Under the pieces are notes generated by a model. The model ran no database searches. It saw only the letters and a list, made by a program, of their open reading frames with translations, and was not told where the DNA came from. From Bryobacterales bacterium (lineage in GTDB: Bacteria > Acidobacteriota > Terriglobia > Bryobacterales > Bryobacteraceae), in assembly GCA_016789905.1 (NCBI GenBank), contig JAEUQC010000182.1:19418-83417 (forward strand): a stretch of DNA of 64,000 nucleotides, in the 5' to 3' direction. This document shows positions 59,802 through 64,000 of the stretch, piece after piece; within the stretch, counting starts at the first letter, position 1; each line of letters opens with the position of its first letter. A program made the translations under genes and the position numbers.

Positions 59802-61706
59802 ATGACTTACCAGACCGCGCGGCTGTCATTTCTCCTACTGGCTCTTCTTTTCTTCCAGGGAAAACAGATTGCCTCAGCACAAAACTGTCCGAAGGAAAAG
59901 GCTGACACGACGTTTACTCCAGACCGCGAACCTGTAGATCCGCTTCGCGAGGAGTTGTCGAACAGCGGGGATCCCCAGTACTGGCGTTACGATCCGGCGA
60001 GCGCGATTGGCGAAGATGAGTGTGTCTACCATGGCAGCACGCGGCGTCCGGGGCGATGTGGCACACCTCTCATTATCGAGATCGATAGAGTGGTGGGGCG
60101 CGGAAAAGCTTGTGTTGATGTGCGATCGAGCGGATCGAATGCGGATACGCTCATCAACCCGAATCTTTTAATAGCAAACAAGATTCTTGCGCCGCGCGCA
60201 TGTATTGCTGTCAGCATAAGCGCCGGCAGCGTCGACAACTACTTCAATCCCCTGGCAGCCCGTCTAACCCTGCTATTGAATGGGCGTTCAATCGGGACCG
60301 CTGCCATACCTGCGGGTACCGTGAACTACGAATTGTCCAATTTGTCAATTTGGTTTGACGCTTCGATTTTGCGATACGGGACCCGGCAGATGGAAAATGG
60401 GCAGCCGGATAGCGCGCCGGTTCTGCCAATTCCAGGGCAGAATAGATTAGAAGGGAGGGTCACGTTCGCCGGGAATATTCCTGAGTCGCGGCTTCTGTCG
60501 TTCACGGTCCACTCCCTTAGCTTTGAGGCGAAAAGCCCGATCATCCTGCAACATGGAATTCAGGGGTGTAATTCGTATTTCACGCCTAGTTATCGTTACA
60601 ACTCCGGGTCACCCATACTGGACGCACGCATCGCGAAACTCCTTGAATCGATCGGAGCGGGTTTCTCATATTCAGGGCATCGTTATGTTGCAGAGTCTCC
60701 TCTACCACTCTGTCCGATACTCCCCTCTTCTTTGATGGCGACAAGTCCTATCGCACTTGCTTCGGGCCGCGCCCTAACTATCTCGTTCGGAGGAGCGGCG
60801 CTTATGAGCGAAGTGCGTCGAATGGCCCGGAGTTTTGGTGCGTCTCGAGTCCACATATTTGCCCACAGTAAAGGCGGACTTTGGTCGCGCCACGCACTTG
60901 GGGCCATGCAGTTTCTCGAGTATGCTCCACCGGGATCCGCTGAGCCGTCGGAGAACATGAGGTCGAATCGCACACCAGTGATTGCGTCGATCACGACAGT
61001 TGACACGCCACACCACGGCAGCGCGGCTGGGAATGTAAACCTATTTTTGCTTTCGATTCAAACTCGGCTTGAGTTCAGCTTAATTCCAGAGAGATGGAAC
61101 ATTATCAGAGAACTTCGTCGGAGTGCTTTGCCACGAGACGATGAAGCGCTGGATCTTGCCCCGGCCTCCGTTGCTTCTTTCAATCTTTCTCAGAATCGGT
61201 TTCGCCGAGTGGTGCTCGATCGTCACGGAACTTCAACAGCCACTGCTTTTTATACGGTAAGCGCGGACGCCGATACCCAACAGGATGGAGTCTTTGGCGC
61301 GGAAGAAGGGTTCAATATGATCGATTCCTACACCGCTCAGAACGCGAACTCCGCCCTTGCAACATCTGTGCTAGCAGGTAAAGTGCTGTACAGCGTCATG
61401 GAACGTGATTTGTCTGGTAATCCGTTCGCGGTCTTACCGTGTGATTTTACTGCCGGGCCAACGTCCGTGAATTGGAATGTACTCTGCACCCTGCGAGGAC
61501 CGCTGCAACTCCGTTATGTCAAGAACGACTTAATAGTGACCCGTGCGAGCGCTCGGCATTTTGAGTTTCAAGAGCTTTTTGGCGTTTGGAAGAACCACAG
61601 CACCGCTGGGGAATGTGGACGAATGCGCGATGCGGTCCAATTTATTCTCGGAAGCGATCCATTGGCTGGTGGTGCCCCAAGTACGCTAGCTTGTCCCGTG
61701 CCATGA
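59802..61706 (+). CDS. Secreted alpha/beta-hydrolase (lipase-like), otherwise unknown
   Basis: 634 residues with a signal peptide ('LSFLLLALLFFQGKQIASAQ'). Residues about 30-250 are a mainly beta, cysteine-containing region of unknown fold. The middle holds lipase-like signals: 'PIILQHGIQGCNSYF' (oxyanion region) at about 245, the nucleophile elbow 'HIFAHSKGGLWSRHA' with Ser at about 355, and 'ITTVDTPHHGSAAGN' at about 400, as in PGAP1/lipase-class hydrolases. The catalytic His near the C-terminus may be in 'GVWKNHSTAGEC'. Codon use is less GC-rich than in the preceding 6 kb, suggesting transfer. Its stop overlaps the next gene. Confidence 0.7.
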   Translation: MTYQTARLSFLLLALLFFQGKQIASAQNCPKEKADTTFTPDREPVDPLREELSNSGDPQYWRYDPASAIGEDECVYHGSTRRPGRCGTPLIIEIDRVVGRGKACVDVRSSGSNADTLINPNLLIANKILAPRACIAVSISAGSVDNYFNPLAARLTLLLNGRSIGTAAIPAGTVNYELSNLSIWFDASILRYGTRQMENGQPDSAPVLPIPGQNRLEGRVTFAGNIPESRLLSFTVHSLSFEAKSPIILQHGIQGCNSYFTPSYRYNSGSPILDARIAKLLESIGAGFSYSGHRYVAESPLPLCPILPSSLMATSPIALASGRALTISFGGAALMSEVRRMARSFGASRVHIFAHSKGGLWSRHALGAMQFLEYAPPGSAEPSENMRSNRTPVIASITTVDTPHHGSAAGNVNLFLLSIQTRLEFSLIPERWNIIRELRRSALPRDDEALDLAPASVASFNLSQNRFRRVVLDRHGTSTATAFYTVSADADTQQDGVFGAEEGFNMIDSYTAQNANSALATSVLAGKVLYSVMERDLSGNPFAVLPCDFTAGPTSVNWNVLCTLRGPLQLRYVKNDLIVTRASARHFEFQELFGVWKNHSTAGECGRMRDAVQFILGSDPLAGGAPSTLACPVP

Positions 61707-62509
61707 GTTCCGCATACGCCAAATCGCTTCAGTTCTTGGTCGCCGTAAGCACCCTTCTGTTATTCAGATGCTCGAAAATCCCGACAGGTGTTCATCGAGG
61801 GGCCGAACTCGTTACTCGTTTTGATATCAATCCGGGTCCACAAACGAGGAAAACAAATCTCGAAGCCGCGCCACCTTTCGAGTCGGAAGCGGAGCGTTCC
61901 TCAAACGCGCGGCTGTCGCGGGATAGAAATCATTTATTGGTGTACTTCGAATGGGCGCCACCCGAATATGTGGCTATTGACCTTCGATTTCGGGGTACGA
62001 CAGGCGAGCACATTCGCGGGCGCTTCGGGGACGAAATGTGGAAGGGAGGTCTTCCGGTCAAACTTGCGAGGAAGTTTGGCGGCGACCTAGTCGTGCCCTG
62101 CCCGGACTTAATTGATGGGGTCAGTATCCAATGGCCGAGGCGACCAGACCATCTATATTCGCATGAGGGGCGCATCATTGTTTCCGGCAAGGGAGTCGCA
62201 CTTCGGGGACGCTATGCTTACGAATGTGAGGGGGCTGTCAGCCAGTCCCGCAAGTACTTTTCGGTTAGGTCCCTATCTGACCCACCCGGCGGTGGAGGTG
62301 TTTTTCCACGGCATCCCTCGTTTAGGTTCTTCCAGATTTTTGACCTCTCGAATCTCGAGGAGCGATTCGCCCAGACATTCGCTCGGGACAATAACCGCAC
62401 CGCCAAATTCGAGGGTTGGTTGGACGGATCAACCTACGTGTTCGTCTACGAAGGTTCCTATATAGATGCCAGACAATCCGTCGAAGTCCAGGTCATCCAC
62501 CTCGACTGA
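61703..62509 (+). CDS. Secreted protein of unknown function, coupled to the lipase-like gene
   Basis: 268 residues from the ATG at 61703, overlapping the upstream stop (ATGA). An N-terminal hydrophobic stretch ending 'LLLFRCSK' could be a signal anchor; the residue before Cys is Arg, so a lipobox is doubtful. The rest is rich in beta strands ('VYFEWAPPEYVAIDLRFR' in part, 'GRIIVSGKGVALRGRYAYEC'). No family recognised. Translational coupling suggests it works with the hydrolase, for example as an inhibitor, chaperone or binding partner. Confidence 0.65.
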   Translation: MSSAYAKSLQFLVAVSTLLLFRCSKIPTGVHRGAELVTRFDINPGPQTRKTNLEAAPPFESEAERSSNARLSRDRNHLLVYFEWAPPEYVAIDLRFRGTTGEHIRGRFGDEMWKGGLPVKLARKFGGDLVVPCPDLIDGVSIQWPRRPDHLYSHEGRIIVSGKGVALRGRYAYECEGAVSQSRKYFSVRSLSDPPGGGGVFPRHPSFRFFQIFDLSNLEERFAQTFARDNNRTAKFEGWLDGSTYVFVYEGSYIDARQSVEVQVIHLD

Positions 62510-62535
62510 TCCACGAAAGAAAAAGAGACCCAGCA

Positions 62536-63891
62536 ATGTTAGTCCGGCTTCACAAAACATCAATATCGCTCCTGCTGCTCGCAGGAAGCGCGCTTGCCCA
62601 GCTACCGCCATCGACAATTGATTCGGCGTCCGGCCTGGAAGTTGACGCCTTCCTCCTCGCTGCCGCAGATAGCACCGTTACCCGTCCGGTCGGGATCGAC
62701 GGGCTGACCGCGGGCGGCGCGATGTTAGTCGTCGTTACGCCGGCTCCAGAACTCGCCGTTCGACTGATTCATCCAGGCGGCGCCATCTCGACGATTGCGG
62801 CGCCGCAACCCGGCGTCAGCATCAACCCAATGGATTTGCGCGCTTCTGGATCGGCCATCGTCGGCAACCTCCTGCCAAAGGGATACTGGACGATGTTCGA
62901 GTTGGCTCCTCCGGCGACGGATGGACAGTATCAGGTGGCGATTGACAGGACCACGTTTTCGGGCCAAGCAGGAATCGTCGTGTTCAAGATCGCCAGGGGC
63001 GGTATTGAGTCGCGTCTTTCCGTTCCCGCGATTGCAACAACGGCTGGGGCGGTGCCGCTCAAGGTGGAGAGTTTTTTGGGCGACACACCCGTTCCATCAT
63101 CGGCCGTGCAACTTACCCTTATGAAAAACGTATCGCCTGCTCCGGTCGTCTTTGAAAACCTCCAGCTTATGTCTACTTCGCCAGCCGATTCTGGCTTCGT
63201 CAATAGCGTCTATAGCTTGCAGGCTCGGCGGACCGCGGTTGGTCCGGAAACGATTGACCTGACGTTTGACTCGAGCACCGCTGGTGTCGAAATCGTCGCC
63301 GCCCCTCGAGTCATTGTTGCCGACGAGTTCAATGCCTCCTCCGTCGCCAGCTTAAGCGTGACGGTGCGACGGCCAAGTTCGCTAGTGTTACAGCTCTCCC
63401 ATATGACCATCCGGACCGCTTATCGCCAACTTCTGCCGCCACCGGTCCTCCAGCAGCAAGGTACGGCGTGGCACGGGTCGATTCAAGGTTTGCAGACGGG
63501 GGACTACGAGGTCTTTGGCGGAGCCTCCAGCACGGGCGCGCAGTCCTTTAGCCGGAACTTGCGCACCACTTTCAGAATCGTGCCCCAATACACGAGCGGC
63601 GTCACCTGGACCGAATCCGCATTCGACACGAACGGAAATTCACTATATGACGGTATTCGCGTCCAGTTGCAAGCCCTGGTCGTTCAGCCTGGCGCCTACC
63701 TCTTCGACATTGAGCTCAAAAGCTCCAATGGAGGCATAGCGCAAATGAGCCGGCAGTTATCGCTCTCTTCAGGCCAGCAGTCCATTCCCGTCGATTTTGG
63801 CTGGAAGATGATCCGCCAACAATTGGGAAATGACGGTCCATACACGGTTTCCTTCATCAGTAAGCGTTCGGCGATCCCCCTGGTTTCCTAA
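62536..63891 (+). CDS. Secreted beta-rich protein of unknown function
   Basis: 451 residues from the ATG at 62536; the open frame reaches back to 62416 but overlaps the previous gene. Signal peptide ('SISLLLLAGSALAQ'), then domains of Ig-like character ('AVRLIHPGGAISTIAAPQPG', 'YWTMFELAPPATDGQYQVAI', 'VVQPGAYLFDIELKSSNGG'). No catalytic motif seen. It follows the coupled pair by 26 bases and is likely the third gene of the unit. Secreted, adhesin-like or enzyme-stabilising roles are open. Confidence 0.65.
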   Translation: MLVRLHKTSISLLLLAGSALAQLPPSTIDSASGLEVDAFLLAAADSTVTRPVGIDGLTAGGAMLVVVTPAPELAVRLIHPGGAISTIAAPQPGVSINPMDLRASGSAIVGNLLPKGYWTMFELAPPATDGQYQVAIDRTTFSGQAGIVVFKIARGGIESRLSVPAIATTAGAVPLKVESFLGDTPVPSSAVQLTLMKNVSPAPVVFENLQLMSTSPADSGFVNSVYSLQARRTAVGPETIDLTFDSSTAGVEIVAAPRVIVADEFNASSVASLSVTVRRPSSLVLQLSHMTIRTAYRQLLPPPVLQQQGTAWHGSIQGLQTGDYEVFGGASSTGAQSFSRNLRTTFRIVPQYTSGVTWTESAFDTNGNSLYDGIRVQLQALVVQPGAYLFDIELKSSNGGIAQMSRQLSLSSGQQSIPVDFGWKMIRQQLGNDGPYTVSFISKRSAIPLVS

Positions 63892-63918
63892 TTGCCGGGA
63901 ATCTGGTTCGCTATAGGA

Positions 63919-64000
63919 ATGAAGCGAGACATAAGACGCCACCATCGAAGTCAGTCGGAGATTCGAGCGCTTGTCGCCGGGTATGAGAACGGAAATCAGT
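63919..64000 (+). CDS. 5' end of an ORF, possibly IS66-type accessory ORF
   Basis: An ATG at 63919 opens a frame running to the window edge (27 residues). The basic start followed by 'RSQSEIRALVAGYE' resembles the N-terminus of the small TnpA-like ORF of IS66 elements, which begin 'RSxxEWRxLVxxF'. Too short for a firm call; no terminal inverted repeat was recognised in the 27 bases before it. Confidence 0.35.
   Translation, partial: MKRDIRRHHRSQSEIRALVAGYENGNQ

Overview
The window looks like a chromosomal segment of an Acidobacteriota member, most likely from the Bryobacterales/Solibacterales side. The evidence is a secreted beta-propeller protein ending in a Solibacter-type C-terminal domain (TIGR03437 type), two giant Oar-like TonB-dependent receptors with carboxypeptidase-regulatory N-termini, a planctomycete-type cytochrome/DUF1501 pair, PEP-CTERM surface proteins, and GC-rich sequence. 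This assignment is by gene content only; no rRNA or tRNA gene was seen.

Layout. 1-2.8 kb: tail of a DUF2442 gene, then an ArsR-methyltransferase fusion facing adenosylhomocysteinase (ahcY). 3-13.7 kb: a secreted YVTN-type protein and a Tad (Flp) pilus operon on the minus strand (cpaB, cpaC, cpaE, cpaF, tadB, tadC, then a 31-residue membrane peptide). 13.7-17.7 kb: GT-C-like membrane protein, NarL-type regulator, amidase with a tiny GatC-like partner. 17.7-23.5 kb, plus strand: zinc-ribbon membrane protein, DUF2752 protein, polysaccharide ABC exporter, acyl-CoA dehydrogenase, secreted protein, radical SAM enzyme. 23.5-28.6 kb, minus strand: PEP-CTERM lectin-like protein, then a surface-polymer operon (multi-TM protein, GT2 synthase, membrane-anchored bactofilin, YaiO-like barrel). 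28.8-32.9 kb, plus strand: a small barrel protein and an MtrA/MtrB-like module (decaheme cytochrome, large outer-membrane barrel, 104-residue membrane protein). 33-36.3 kb: S24 peptidase-like protein, rhodanese, MurA, MurQ. 36.6-44.6 kb: a PEP-CTERM protein with a clear promoter and terminator, and two near-identical ECF sigma genes. The first is followed by a decayed anti-sigma gene split by tandem palindromic repeats; the second by an intact anti-sigma gene and a Spy-like gene. Between them lie an MBOAT/SGNH acylation operon and an IscA/ErpA gene. 44.6-53 kb: polysaccharide pyruvyl transferase-like gene and two tandem TonB receptors. 53-59.8 kb: rsmE facing a tightly overlapping ruvA-ruvB-folK-PSCyt-DUF1501 run. 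59.8-64 kb: a more AT-rich accessory block (lipase-like secreted protein, two unknown secreted proteins, possible start of an IS66-type ORF).

Most of the content concerns the cell envelope: pilus, polysaccharide synthesis and export, polymer acylation, outer-membrane uptake, extracellular electron transfer, and an ECF regulatory switch. The best candidates for something undescribed are the GT2-bactofilin-YaiO operon, the three-gene decaheme/barrel module with an extra membrane protein, and the duplicated sigma locus whose anti-sigma gene was lost beside a dimeric palindromic repeat array.
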